A DNA stretch of 64,000 bases from Prevotella sp. (lineage in GTDB: Bacteria; Bacteroidota; Bacteroidia; Bacteroidales; Bacteroidaceae). Both the position numbers and the translations under genes were made by a program. The notes under the pieces were generated by a model that was given only the letters and a program-made list of their open reading frames with translations, made no database searches and was not told the origin of the DNA. The stretch is from contig JAFSNG010000049.1 in NCBI GenBank assembly GCA_017447515.1, positions 84,240 to 148,239 on the forward strand, in the 5' to 3' direction. Positions within the stretch are counted from its first letter, which is position 1. Each line of letters opens with the position of its first letter. Below, piece by piece: positions 48,101 to 55,530 of the stretch.

Positions 48101-48843
48101 GTCGCCAGACACAACAGGTGGTCGTGGGCTTCGGCGTTCTCTTGGTCTACGAAGTGCGCATCGTTCGTACACACCAGTTTGATGCCGTATTCGTGGGCCA
48201 GTTCGATGAGCACCTTGTTGGCCTGCTGCTGCATGGGGAACGTCTCGCGATTGGCACGGATGGCGGGGTCTTTCACCTCGTGGCGCTGCAACTCCAGATA
48301 GTAGTCGTCGCCAAACACGCGCTGGTGCCATTCGATGGCCTCACGGGCGCCGGCAATGTCGCCGTTCAATATTTTCTTGGGCACTTCTCCGGCAATACAT
48401 GCCGAGCAGACGATGAGCCCCTCGTGGTATTTCTCCAAATCCTCGCGGTCGGTGCGCGGACGCATATAGAAGCCGTCCACCCACGAACGGCTCACCAGTT
48501 TGATGAGGTTCTTGTAGCCGGTATAGTTCTTGGCCAGCACGATGAGGTGATAGCCGCCCTGATGCTTCTTGTCGTCCTTCAGCATTTTCGACCCGTAGCG
48601 CGACACATACATCTCGCAACCGAAGATGGGCTTGAAGGGTTCCAGCCCCTCCTTTTTGCGTCCTTTGTTGATGCCGCCGACGTAATCGTGGAATTCCTTG
48701 ATGCCAAACATATCGCCGTGATCGGTAATGGCCATGCCCTTCATGCCGTTGCCAACGGCCTTGTCTACCAGCCGCTTGATGCTCGACTGGCCGTCCAGGA
48801 TGGAGTAATATGTATGTACATGCAAGTGTATGAAATCTTCCAT
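45118..48843 (-). CDS. dnaE: DNA polymerase III alpha subunit
   Basis: 1241 residues from ATG (complement of 48841-48843, MEDFIHLHVHTYYSILDG). The PHP domain has HLHVHT and ITDHGDMFG; the palm has VGPGRGSAAGSVVAY and PDIDTDFDDDGRGRV (about 465-480), with the catalytic Asp residues. The helix-hairpin-helix (GIKGIGDGVAEAI), OB-fold (ITLGGIVTG) and C-terminal region follow. Length is typical for Bacteroidales DnaE. It is the replicative polymerase of the chromosome. Confidence 0.98.
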   Translation of the reverse strand: MEDFIHLHVHTYYSILDGQSSIKRLVDKAVGNGMKGMAITDHGDMFGIKEFHDYVGGINKGRKKEGLEPFKPIFGCEMYVSRYGSKMLKDDKKHQGGYHLIVLAKNYTGYKNLIKLVSRSWVDGFYMRPRTDREDLEKYHEGLIVCSACIAGEVPKKILNGDIAGAREAIEWHQRVFGDDYYLELQRHEVKDPAIRANRETFPMQQQANKVLIELAHEYGIKLVCTNDAHFVDQENAEAHDHLLCLATSKDLDDPTRMLYSKQEWFKTREEMNEVFADVPEALSNTLEILDKVEIYSIDHDPIMPFFPIPEDFGTEEQWRQKFSEDDLFREFTSDENGENPLSQEEGEKKIKKLGGFEKLYRIKFEADYLAKLAYEGADRIYGKERSKDIDDRIRFELHIMKTMGFPGYFLIVQDFINSARDELDVMVGPGRGSAAGSVVAYCLGITKIDPLKYDLLFERFLNPDRISLPDIDTDFDDDGRGRVLKWVEDKYGHENCAHIITYATMATKNSLKDVARVEKVPLNIVNALCKAIPDRLPDVDGKQPKMNLPNAIKAVRELQEAEASNDPALRNTIKYAKMLEGTVRGTGIHACGFIICRDPISDWVPVSTADDPDFKDTKTNCTQYDGHVIESTGLIKMDFLGLKTLSEMKEACAVIKQTRGIDVDLDHIPIDDPKTFELYQQGRTIGTFQFESAGMQKYLRELKPTVFEDLIAMNALYRPGPMGYIPQFIRRKHGDEPITYDIPVMEKYLKDTYGITVYQEQVMLLSRLLADFTRGESDALRKAMGKKKKDIVDAMKPKFIEGGVKNGHDPKILDKIWGDWEAFASYAFNKSHAACYSWVAYQTAYLKANYPAEFMAAIMSRRRDQITEITKLMDECKAMGIATLGPDVNESYQKFGVNHHGQIRFGLAAIKGIGDGVAEAIIDEREKNGPYKDIFDFVQRINFGQVNRKAFESLALSGGFDSFGIRREDFFVQNHKGETFIDTIMRFGQTYQAEKQQAQTSLFGDFGDIAIQTPAIPKSDIRWSDIERLNKERELVGIYLSAHPLDEYKIVLDNLCNARCAELADRCAALTDREDITLGGIVTGIQQRFGKNNKPWGIVTLEDFEGSGELVLFGEDWMNLNGKFIEGAAVYVTGKMATRFHYSDQKELKVTNVELLQDVKERAIDKITISLATDMLNEQIVEELNELISTSPGKTQLYFLLHDSSGKQHVLLRSGSKTVDVKTSLIQYIENTEALSYKIN

Positions 48844-48873
48844 AAAATGTGCAATATTTTCGTTTTCAAGCCT

Positions 48874-48904
48874 CAAAGTTACGGTAAAAAAACGAAATAA
48901 CCAA
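48874..48904 (-). promoter_or_regulatory. Promoter of dnaE
   Basis: TAACTTTG (complement of 48874-48881) and TTG (complement of 48902-48904) with a 20-bp spacer; leader about 25 nt. Confidence 0.65.
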
Positions 48905-48945
48905 AAAAAAAGCGAATAATGACGAATGAATTAAGAAATATTTTG

Positions 48946-48953
48946 TACCTTTG
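48946..48953 (+). promoter_or_regulatory. -7 box of the psd operon
   Basis: TACCTTTG 21 nt before the psd ATG at 48975. It overlaps a TTG that could otherwise be read as an earlier start, so ATG 48975 is preferred. Confidence 0.65.
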
Positions 48954-48974
48954 CACACAAAAGCAAGACAATTC

Positions 48975-49664
48975 ATGGGAGCAAGAATAAAAAAACTGAA
49001 GAAAATCCGTATCCATCGTGAGGGCACCAACGAACTCACACTGAGTATGCTGGCAATCTTTGCCATAGGGTGCCTGCTTTGGTTTTTCGTCGAATCACCA
49101 ATACCGTTCTGGGCTTTTGTCCTCATTTTTGGTGCTGCCTGGATAATGGCACTCAATTTCTACCGTTGTCCCATCCGCTATTACAATGGTGACACGGAGA
49201 AACTGGTCGTGGCACCTGCCGACGGTAAGATTGTGGTTGTGGAGGAAGCCGAGGAGAACGAATACTTCCACGACAAGCGTCTCATGATCAGCATCTTCAT
49301 GAGTCCGCTGAATGTTCACGCCAACTGGTTCCCCGTCGATGGCAAGGTGAAGTTCGTTCACCACCAGAACGGCAACTACCACAAGGCCTGGCTGCCCAAG
49401 GCCAGCGAGGAAAACGAACATGCCGACATCATGATCACGACCCCTGAGGGTGAGGATATCCTGGTGCGTCAGATTGCCGGAGCCCTGGCTCGCCGCATTG
49501 TCACTTACGCCAAGGAAGGTGAGGAATGCTACATCGACGAACACCTTGGCTTCATCAAGCTGGGCTCACGTGTCGATGTCTATCTGCCCCTGACCGCTAA
49601 GGCCTGCGTCACCATGGACCAGCCCACCACCGGCGATCAGACGGTGATTGCGAAATTAGCGTAA
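48975..49664 (+). CDS. psd: Phosphatidylserine decarboxylase
   Basis: 229 residues, the short form common in Bacteroidales. Two membrane-associated segments near 25-65, then [29 protein letters not shown] and [20 protein letters not shown]. The pyruvoyl-forming site is LGSR (in [13 protein letters not shown]), where cleavage before Ser yields the cofactor. It makes phosphatidylethanolamine from the product of the PssA encoded 35 bp downstream. Confidence 0.96.
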   Translation: MGARIKKLKKIRIHREGTNELTLSMLAIFAIGCLLWFFVESPIPFWAFVLIFGAAWIMALNFYRCPIRYYNGDTEKLVVAPADGKIVVVEEAEENEYFHDKRLMISIFMSPLNVHANWFPVDGKVKFVHHQNGNYHKAWLPKASEENEHADIMITTPEGEDILVRQIAGALARRIVTYAKEGEECYIDEHLGFIKLGSRVDVYLPLTAKACVTMDQPTTGDQTVIAKLA

Positions 49665-49699
49665 AAGAAGTCCTTAAGTCCTGTAGTCCGTTGCAAAAT

Positions 49700-50413
49700 A
49701 TGAAGAAGCACATTCCCAATACAATCACTTGTCTGAATCTCATCTCAGGATGCATAGCTACCTATTGGGCTTTCTGTGGAATATACTATATGGCATTGAC
49801 GTTCATCGTCATTGGTGCCGTATTCGACTTCTTCGACGGCATGTCGGCCCGTCTGCTGAATGTCTCTTCGCCCATTGGCAAGGAACTTGACTCGCTGGCC
49901 GACGACATCACCTTCGGCTTCGCACCCTCAGCCATCATATTCAGCTTCCTATACCAAAATTGTGCGGTAGCAAATAATTGTCAATTGTCAACTGTCAATT
50001 GTCAATTAATGCCCTTCCTGGCCTTCATCATGGCGGCATTCTCGGCGCTCCGGCTGGCAAAGTTCAACCTTGACGAACGACAGGCAATGGGCTTCATCGG
50101 ACTGCCAACACCTGCCAATGCGCTCTTCTGGGGTTCGCTCATCGTGGGTTGTGGCGACTGGCTCACAACGTTGCCTTATGCCCCATGGATAGTCCTTGCC
50201 GGCACATTCGTCAGCTGTTACCTGCTGGTCTCTGAGATTCCCATGTTTGCCCTGAAGTTCAAGACGTGGGGCTGGCAGGGTAATGAAATCAAGTACATTT
50301 TCCTCGTGACCTGCATCCCGCTGCTCCTGCTGCTGGGCGTCAGCGGTCTGGCGGCTATCATTGCCTGGTACGTCATACTCTCTCTCGTCGACAATTCGCA
50401 CCGAAAGAATTAA
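49700..50413 (+). CDS. pssA: CDP-diacylglycerol-serine O-phosphatidyltransferase
   Basis: 237 residues starting at ATG 49700 (MKKHIPNTITCLNL). The CDP-alcohol phosphotransferase motif is complete in FDFFDGMSARLLNVSSPIGKELDSLADD (spaced D, DG, AR, G, D, D), with about six membrane helices. A 7-bp repeat tract (49981-50008) inserts NNCQLSTVNCQL between two helices; it keeps the frame. It converts CDP-diacylglycerol and serine to phosphatidylserine, feeding Psd. Confidence 0.95.
   Translation: MKKHIPNTITCLNLISGCIATYWAFCGIYYMALTFIVIGAVFDFFDGMSARLLNVSSPIGKELDSLADDITFGFAPSAIIFSFLYQNCAVANNCQLSTVNCQLMPFLAFIMAAFSALRLAKFNLDERQAMGFIGLPTPANALFWGSLIVGCGDWLTTLPYAPWIVLAGTFVSCYLLVSEIPMFALKFKTWGWQGNEIKYIFLVTCIPLLLLLGVSGLAAIIAWYVILSLVDNSHRKN
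49981..50008 (+). repeat. Heptanucleotide repeat inside pssA (TCAATTG/TCAACTG, 4 units)
   Basis: TCA occurs at 49981, 49988, 49995 and 50002. The same unit is found at the 3' ends of the genes ending at 53610 and 56141, so it is a dispersed repeat. Confidence 0.8.
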
Positions 50414-50449
50414 AAATATATAGTAATAACTATTAACCTCTAAAAACTT

Positions 50450-50881
50450 ATGGCAATCCTACTTTTTGTTTTTTTCCTCATCGTATTCATCCTCATGCTA
50501 GTGGGAGGTCGTATCCTGAAGAAAATCAAGGATACAAAAAAGGCCGTCGAAGAGGCTGCCGACCGCAAAGAACAGCGTTACCGCAACGAGACGGGACGCC
50601 AGCGCCAGCAATACAGCCAGCGTCCGCAACCCCAACAGCAGCGCGCTGATACCACCGAAGGTGCCGACGACGCTCAGGACGCCTCTGCCGCTCAAGGTGC
50701 TTCTGCCACTCAGAGTTCTGAGAGGGTTCGCCCGTCCCAGAACGAGGAGCAAGAAACCGCCCGTCGCACACAAACGGCAACGGGCGAAACCATTATCGAC
50801 CACCATCACGAGACGCGCGAGAACAAGAAGATCTTCGACGACTCCGACGGCGAATACGTAGACTTTACTGAGGAAAGCTAA
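50450..50881 (+). CDS. DUF4834-like small membrane-anchored protein
   Basis: 143 residues: one N-terminal transmembrane helix (LLFVFFLIVFILMLVGG), a basic/helical stretch (KKIKDTKKAVEEAADRKEQRY), a low-complexity Q/A/T-rich linker, and a conserved-looking acidic end (KIFDDSDGEYVDFTEES). This matches the DUF4834 layout found next to pssA in Bacteroidales. Function unknown. Third gene of the psd-pssA operon, 36 bp after pssA. Confidence 0.75.
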   Translation: MAILLFVFFLIVFILMLVGGRILKKIKDTKKAVEEAADRKEQRYRNETGRQRQQYSQRPQPQQQRADTTEGADDAQDASAAQGASATQSSERVRPSQNEEQETARRTQTATGETIIDHHHETRENKKIFDDSDGEYVDFTEES

Positions 50882-50905
50882 TTGCTAACAGCTAACTGCT
50901 AATTG
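50878..50905. repeat. Heptanucleotide repeat joining two convergent gene ends (CTAATTG type, 4 units)
   Basis: CTAA at 50878, 50885, 50892 and 50899. The first unit holds the stop of the DUF4834 gene (TAA 50879-50881) and the last holds the pyrH stop (TAG, complement of 50899-50901). Every unit has a stop on both strands. Confidence 0.85.
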
Positions 50906-51609
50906 TGCACCAGCGTGCCAATCTCCTCGCCGTCCATCACTTTCTTCAGGTTACCCACTATGTCCATATTGAACACGTAGATGGGCAGGTTGTTGTCCTG
51001 ACACATGCAGATAGCCGTCAGGTCCATCACCTTCAGCCCACGCGCGAGTACCTCTTTATAAGTAATGGCGTCAAACTTCGTGGCCGTGGGGTCTTTCTCG
51101 GGGTCGGCGGTATACACGCCGTCCACACGTGTACCCTTCAGCATCACGTCGGCCTCAATCTCGATGCCACGCAGACTCGAACCCGTATCGGTAGTGAAAT
51201 AGGGCGAACCTGTTCCTGCCGAGAAGATGCACACATAGCCTGCTTCCATCGCCTCAACGGCCTTCCATTTCGTGTAGAACTCACCGATAGGCTCCATGCG
51301 GATAGCCGTCAGCACCTTGTTCTTCACGCCCACGGCACCTAATGCCGACGATAGTGCCAGCGAGTTAATCACCGTGGCGCACATACCCATCTGATCGCCC
51401 TTCACGCGGTCAAAGCCTTTCTGCGAGCCACTCAGTCCGCGGAAGATATTTCCACCACCGATAACGATGCCAATCTGCACACCCATCTCATTCACTTCCT
51501 TGATCTGGCGCGCATAGTCGCCCAGACGCTCAGGGTCGATACCGTAACCCTGCTTACCCATCAGACTCTCACCCGAGAGCTTCAACAGAATTCTCTTAAA
51601 TCTTGCCAT
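50899..51609 (-). CDS. pyrH: UMP kinase
   Basis: 236 residues, hexameric UMP kinase length. Signatures KRILLKLSGESLMG, VIGGGNIFRG, MGMCATVINSLAL, FSAGTGSPYFTTDT and KGTRVDGVYTADPEKDPTA. It phosphorylates UMP to UDP in pyrimidine synthesis. Twelve bp after birA on the same strand, so probably co-transcribed. Confidence 0.98.
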   Translation of the reverse strand: MARFKRILLKLSGESLMGKQGYGIDPERLGDYARQIKEVNEMGVQIGIVIGGGNIFRGLSGSQKGFDRVKGDQMGMCATVINSLALSSALGAVGVKNKVLTAIRMEPIGEFYTKWKAVEAMEAGYVCIFSAGTGSPYFTTDTGSSLRGIEIEADVMLKGTRVDGVYTADPEKDPTATKFDAITYKEVLARGLKVMDLTAICMCQDNNLPIYVFNMDIVGNLKKVMDGEEIGTLVHN

Positions 51610-51621
51610 AATCTTTATTGT

Positions 51622-52335
51622 TTATATGATAAATTGTACTTCCTTAAACGCATATCGTCTCTCTTTGCCATCCTCATCGCAGAGCACCAGGTGACCATCG
51701 TCTTCCACCGTCACGATTTCCGCCATAAACGCCCCATCCTTGTCGGCATAGGGATGATAGCCCTGACGACGATAGAGCTTCGCGAGATACTCCTCCCTTA
51801 TACTGGGGAGGGCGGAAGGATTCATATATCGGTCAAACGCCCCCAGTATCTCCTTCAGCAACGCCTCGCGGTCCGTCTCGTGTTCGCATATCTGCCATAT
51901 CGACACCGGATTGGGCGCGTCGCTCTTGAACACCCGCTGGTTCACGTTCAGTCCTACGCCGATGATGCTGTCCTTGATCATGCTCCCTTTCAGCGTATGC
52001 TCTATCAGTATGCCGCCAATCTTGCCGTTACGCCAGTAGATGTCGTTCGGCCACTTGATGCTCACATCACCGATATATTCTCCCAACGCCTCGCAGATGG
52101 CCAGCGAGATAGCTATCGAGATATGGAACTGCTGCGTCGCCGCTACCTCCTTCGGGTGTATCAGCATCGAGAACGTCAGGTTCTTTCCCCGTTCGCTCTC
52201 CCACGTATTCGTGCCGCACCCGCGTCCCGCCGTCTGGTATTCCGCAACTACACAAAGGGGATGGTCATCTCCATGCTGCTGCAGCCACCGGTTCGTCGAA
52301 TCCGTTTCGTCAATATGTACGATTTTCCATTTCAC
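51622..52335 (-). CDS. birA: Biotin-protein ligase, class I (no DNA-binding domain)
   Basis: 237 residues from a GTG start (complement of 52333-52335; VKWKIVHIDETDSTN). The longer TTG-initiated frame would begin upstream of the -7 box. Motifs: AGRGCGTNTWES, IKWPNDIYW, KIGGILIEH and GVGLNVNQ. No N-terminal helix-turn-helix, so it only attaches biotin. With the -7 box 5 bp away, the mRNA may be almost leaderless. Confidence 0.92.
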   Translation of the reverse strand: MKWKIVHIDETDSTNRWLQQHGDDHPLCVVAEYQTAGRGCGTNTWESERGKNLTFSMLIHPKEVAATQQFHISIAISLAICEALGEYIGDVSIKWPNDIYWRNGKIGGILIEHTLKGSMIKDSIIGVGLNVNQRVFKSDAPNPVSIWQICEHETDREALLKEILGAFDRYMNPSALPSIREEYLAKLYRRQGYHPYADKDGAFMAEIVTVEDDGHLVLCDEDGKERRYAFKEVQFII

Positions 52336-52340
52336 GTTTG

Positions 52341-52371
52341 CAAAGTTACGAATAAGTGAGTAAAATACCAA
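52341..52371 (-). promoter_or_regulatory. Promoter of birA-pyrH
   Basis: TAACTTTG (complement of 52341-52348) preceded by CTTATTCG, and TTG (complement of 52369-52371), spacer 20 bp. The box ends 5 bp from the GTG start. Confidence 0.65.
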
Positions 52372-52490
52372 ATTTATTTGAGTATTTTCGAACGGGAGTA
52401 ACTTCGACGCAGTCAGAGTTACGAATAAGCGAGCAAAGAACCAAAGGAAAACTCGTTTTTCTTTGTTCTTTCGAGCGTGAGTAACTTCTC
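52342..52490. repeat. Two imperfect copies of a palindromic promoter-derived repeat
   Basis: Copy A (52342-52407) and copy B (52415-52490) both start with GTTACGAATAAG.GAG and end with GAGTAACTTC. Each is an inverted repeat overall. Copy A includes the birA promoter; in copy B the -7 box is broken (TAACTCTG). A further hairpin (52481-52506) follows. Confidence 0.65.
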
Positions 52491-52513
52491 CAAAGGAGAA
52501 AGTTACAAAAAAT

Positions 52514-52541
52514 ATGAATTGTTAATTATGAATTATGAATT
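52514..52541 (+). repeat. Heptanucleotide repeat upstream of tadA (ATGAATT type, 4 units)
   Basis: Units at 52514, 52521, 52528 and 52535, just before the tadA -7 box, where the -33 element would be expected. Confidence 0.75.
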
Positions 52542-52547
52542 ATTTCG

Positions 52548-52555
52548 TATCTTTG
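52548..52555 (+). promoter_or_regulatory. -7 box of tadA, nearly abutting the ATG
   Basis: TATCTTTG ends 4 bp before the ATG at 52560. Transcription should begin at or within a few bases of the start codon, so the mRNA is probably leaderless. Confidence 0.65.
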
Positions 52556-52559
52556 CAGC

Positions 52560-53000
52560 ATGGAAGCAAAAAAAGACGAAATTTTCATGCGCAAGGCCTT
52601 GGCTGAAGCGCAGCAAGCCTTCGACGAAGGCGAAATACCCATTGGTGCAGTCGTGGTTTGTCAGGACCGCGTCATTGCCCGTGCCCACAACCTCACCGAG
52701 ACCCTCAACGACGTCACGGCCCATGCCGAGATGCAGGCCATCACCATGGCGGCCAACGAGCTCGGCGGCAAATACCTCACCGACTGCACCCTCTATGTCA
52801 CCGTAGAGCCCTGCACCATGTGTGCCGGAGCTCTCGGCTGGAGTCAGATTCCCCGCATTGTCTACGGCTGTCGCGACCCCAAGCGCGGCTACTCCGACTT
52901 CGCCCCCCATGCCCTTCATCCCCGCTGTACAGTCACCAGCGGCATCCTCGAAGAAGAATGCCGCCAGCTCATGCAGGATTTCTTCAAACTCAAACGTTAA
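52560..53000 (+). CDS. tadA: tRNA adenosine-34 deaminase
   Basis: 146 residues. The zinc/catalytic motifs are HAEMQAI (His and proton-shuttling Glu) and PCTMCAGAL (two Cys). EGEIPIGAVVV, GGKYLTDCTLYVTVEPC and IPRIVYGCRDPKRGY are typical of TadA. It makes inosine at the wobble position of tRNA-Arg(ACG). Single gene with its own promoter. Confidence 0.96.
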   Translation: MEAKKDEIFMRKALAEAQQAFDEGEIPIGAVVVCQDRVIARAHNLTETLNDVTAHAEMQAITMAANELGGKYLTDCTLYVTVEPCTMCAGALGWSQIPRIVYGCRDPKRGYSDFAPHALHPRCTVTSGILEEECRQLMQDFFKLKR

Positions 53001-53052
53001 GCTCGCAATGCCAAAAGGATAAGATAAGGCAACAGGGACTGACTCAATATAG

Positions 53053-53589
53053 CTATTCAAACATCCGGGACCATTCGAGGAATTTCAGCACACCTTCGTG
53101 ACCGAACTTCTCTAAAGACTGGGCGGCTTCGGCAACGGTCAAGACACGATCGGGGCGTGACTTGGAATAGAACTTGTCGGCATAGCACACCATTTGCTCC
53201 TCCAGCGTCTCAGGGGTAAAATCCTCGTGGGGCAGTGGCAGCTGCTGGCGTTCTATCTGTTCACGGGTCAGTCCAGTGCCTGTATGTCGCTCGGCCACAC
53301 GGGCATGACGGGGAAAGTCTTCGTTGCGCAGTATCTCTCCACCAAGGAGCCCATGACGGATATACGGCTCCGTGCCGTTACAATAGATAGAAGGGGCGTT
53401 ACAGCGGAAAATACCAATGTCGTGCAACATCGCTGCTTCCTCCAGAAACTGTACGTCCACAGGCAGTTCCCGATGTGTACTTGCAATCTTCAGACAGCGG
53501 TCTGCCACCTGTCGCGAATGTTGAAGCAAAACCCTGCGGAGCTCATCGTCCGCAGGGTAATACTTATCTATAAGAGCCTGATAGTCCAT
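53053..53589 (-). CDS. HD-domain phosphohydrolase family protein
   Basis: 178 residues from ATG (complement of 53587-53589). The metal-binding set of an HD domain is visible: His in LLQHSRQVADRC, HD in EAAMLHDIGIFRC, His in YIRHGLLGG and RVAERHTG, and Asp in VCYADKFYSK. HD proteins hydrolyse nucleotide or other phosphate esters; the substrate is unknown. It follows the carboxylase-like gene by 20 bp on the same strand. Confidence 0.8.
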   Translation of the reverse strand: MDYQALIDKYYPADDELRRVLLQHSRQVADRCLKIASTHRELPVDVQFLEEAAMLHDIGIFRCNAPSIYCNGTEPYIRHGLLGGEILRNEDFPRHARVAERHTGTGLTREQIERQQLPLPHEDFTPETLEEQMVCYADKFYSKSRPDRVLTVAEAAQSLEKFGHEGVLKFLEWSRMFE

Positions 53590-53595
53590 CACTTC

Positions 53596-53616
53596 TCAAT
53601 TATCAACTGTCAATTG
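53596..53616. repeat. Heptanucleotide repeat at the 3' end of the carboxylase-like gene (3 units)
   Basis: TCA at 53596, 53603 and 53610. In the gene's direction each unit contains TGA; the first TGA is the gene's own stop. Confidence 0.7.
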
Positions 53617-55388
53617 GCCTCCGGCCGTTCAATCCATCCGAGATTGTCGCCACGACGTACCTTGGCGCCCTGCTTGGCAGCGACCTCGACGAGCTTGCCA
53701 CCGAGACAGGCGGGAATGGGAACAATCTCGCCCCACGGAGCCTGGATATAGCAGTAGGTGTCGCCTTCGTTGTACTTCTGACCGATGAACGGTTCGAGAC
53801 ACGGCTCGCAGGCACCCTCGCCCGAGAATTCGTAATACACCTGTCCGGCAACAGGAGCGGTGATGGGATCGGCCTTGGCATGCTTGAAGGCGGCAATGTC
53901 GGCGGGAGACATCTTCGACCCGAGCTTGGCGTCCTTGGCCTTCTGGATGTCGGCCAGCAGCTGCTTCTTGGCTTGACCGCTGCGGAAGGGACGATACTGC
54001 TCGGGGTGCATAGCCAGCTCGAACAGCTCTTCGTTGTCCTGACCGTAGTCCCAGCCGTTCTCGTCCATCTCTTTCTTGAAGCCTTCAAGGGCATTGGGAA
54101 TGAGGGTGTGCGGGTCGGCGGTGGTAAATTCACGCTTCTGCTTCTTGGCCAGCTCGATGAATTCGGGATCGATGGTGCCAGGCACCTTGCCGCTCTTGCC
54201 GAGAATCATACCCCAGATGGCGTCATCCATCATGACATAACGGCCCTTGCCCTGTTCGATAGTCAGCAGGTTCATCAGCGCAATATTCTTCGTATACTGC
54301 GAGAACGGCGTAACCAGTGGGGGATAACCCACCTTCGGCCATACGTACTCTACCTCGTTGAACAGCTTGACGAGCATGTCGTCCATCGACAGTGCTGCTT
54401 CGCCCTTCTTCTCACGCTCCTTGTTGATCATCTTCTGGATAGGACCGAGGTCGGCCATCATCGAACCCATCATGCCACCGGGCAGACCGCTGCCGAGCAA
54501 CAGACTCGACATGTGCTTGTTGGCGGGATTGATGAAGTAGCCCAGCCAGTCGTCCACAAACTCCTGCGTCAGCGAACGTGCCTGCATATAGGCGTTCATA
54601 TTGATATCGGCCACCTCGAAGCCTTCGTTCTTCAGCATCGACTGCACGGAGATGATGTCGGGATGTACCTTACCCCAGCTGAGCGGCTCAATGGCGGTAT
54701 CGATGATGTCGGCACCATTGTTACAAACCTCGAGGATGGAAGCCATCGACAGGCCGGGACCACTGTGACCGTGATACTGCACGATGATGTCGGGGTGCTT
54801 GGTCTTGATGGCCTTCGTCAGGGCACCGAGCAGCGCGGGCTGTCCGATACCAGCCATGTCCTTCAGACAGATTTCCTCGGCACCGGCGGCAATCACCTCG
54901 TCGGCAATGGCGCTGTAGTACTCAACAGTATGCACAGGGCTGGTGGTGATACACAGCGTAGCCTGTGGAATCATGCCGGCAGCCTTGGCCCACTTGATAG
55001 AGGGGATGATATTACGCGTGTCGTTCAGACCGCAGAAGATGCGGGGGATATCCACACCCTGGGCCTTCTTGACCTTATACATCAGTTCACGAACGTCGTC
55101 GGGAACGGGATACATACGCAGGGCGTTCAAACCGCGATCCAACATGTGGGTCTGGATGCCGACCTCGTTGAAGGGCTTACAGAAAGCACGCACGGCGAGG
55201 TTGGGGTTCTCACCGGCCATGAGGTTCACCTGCTCGAAGGCACCACCGTTGGTTTCCACACGGGCAAAGCATCCCATGTCGATAATCACTGGGGCAATAC
55301 GCTCCAACTGGTCCTTACGAGGCTGAAACTTACCTGACGACTGCCACATGTCGCGGTAGACGAGACTAAACTTGATTTTCTTCTTCAT
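53610..55388 (-). CDS. Oxaloacetate decarboxylase alpha / pyruvate carboxylase B-like protein with a biotinyl domain lacking the acceptor lysine
   Basis: 592 residues. The carboxyltransferase TIM barrel fills about 1-300 (metal-site RDMWQSS, catalytic-Lys motif EEICLKDMAGIG, metal-site YHGHSGPG). The PYC/OADA conserved domain follows (about 300-460). The C-terminal 75 residues fold-match a biotinyl domain (ITAPVAGQV, VAAKQGAKVRRGDNLG). Where EAMKM should hold the biotinylated Lys the sequence is YIQAPWGEIVP, so it cannot carry biotin itself. It may use a separate carrier, act on another substrate, or have become non-catalytic. Typical name would be oadA. Confidence 0.8.
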   Translation of the reverse strand: MKKKIKFSLVYRDMWQSSGKFQPRKDQLERIAPVIIDMGCFARVETNGGAFEQVNLMAGENPNLAVRAFCKPFNEVGIQTHMLDRGLNALRMYPVPDDVRELMYKVKKAQGVDIPRIFCGLNDTRNIIPSIKWAKAAGMIPQATLCITTSPVHTVEYYSAIADEVIAAGAEEICLKDMAGIGQPALLGALTKAIKTKHPDIIVQYHGHSGPGLSMASILEVCNNGADIIDTAIEPLSWGKVHPDIISVQSMLKNEGFEVADINMNAYMQARSLTQEFVDDWLGYFINPANKHMSSLLLGSGLPGGMMGSMMADLGPIQKMINKEREKKGEAALSMDDMLVKLFNEVEYVWPKVGYPPLVTPFSQYTKNIALMNLLTIEQGKGRYVMMDDAIWGMILGKSGKVPGTIDPEFIELAKKQKREFTTADPHTLIPNALEGFKKEMDENGWDYGQDNEELFELAMHPEQYRPFRSGQAKKQLLADIQKAKDAKLGSKMSPADIAAFKHAKADPITAPVAGQVYYEFSGEGACEPCLEPFIGQKYNEGDTYCYIQAPWGEIVPIPACLGGKLVEVAAKQGAKVRRGDNLGWIERPEAN

Positions 55389-55424
55389 AATGTGATAAAA
55401 GGCTTAATTATTCGTATTATGGCA

Positions 55425-55432
55425 CAAAAATA
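55425..55432 (-). promoter_or_regulatory. -7 box of the carboxylase-like gene
   Basis: Minus strand TATTTTTG preceded by TTTTATTCG, resembling the other extended boxes here; about 37 nt before the ATG. Confidence 0.5.
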
Positions 55433-55491
55433 CGAATAAAAGCGCAAAGTGCAAAATATTTTTCGAATTATTAGCACTTTGCCCCCCAAAT

Positions 55492-55530
55492 TTACCTCTT
55501 ACTTCTCACCTCTTACCTCTCACCTCTCAA
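55492..55530. repeat. Heptanucleotide repeat at the 3' end of the M15 peptidase gene (TCACCTC/TTACCTC type)
   Basis: Units at 55492, 55499, 55506, 55513, 55520 and 55527. Read leftward they give TGA or TAA in every unit, the first TGA being the gene's stop codon. Confidence 0.85.
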
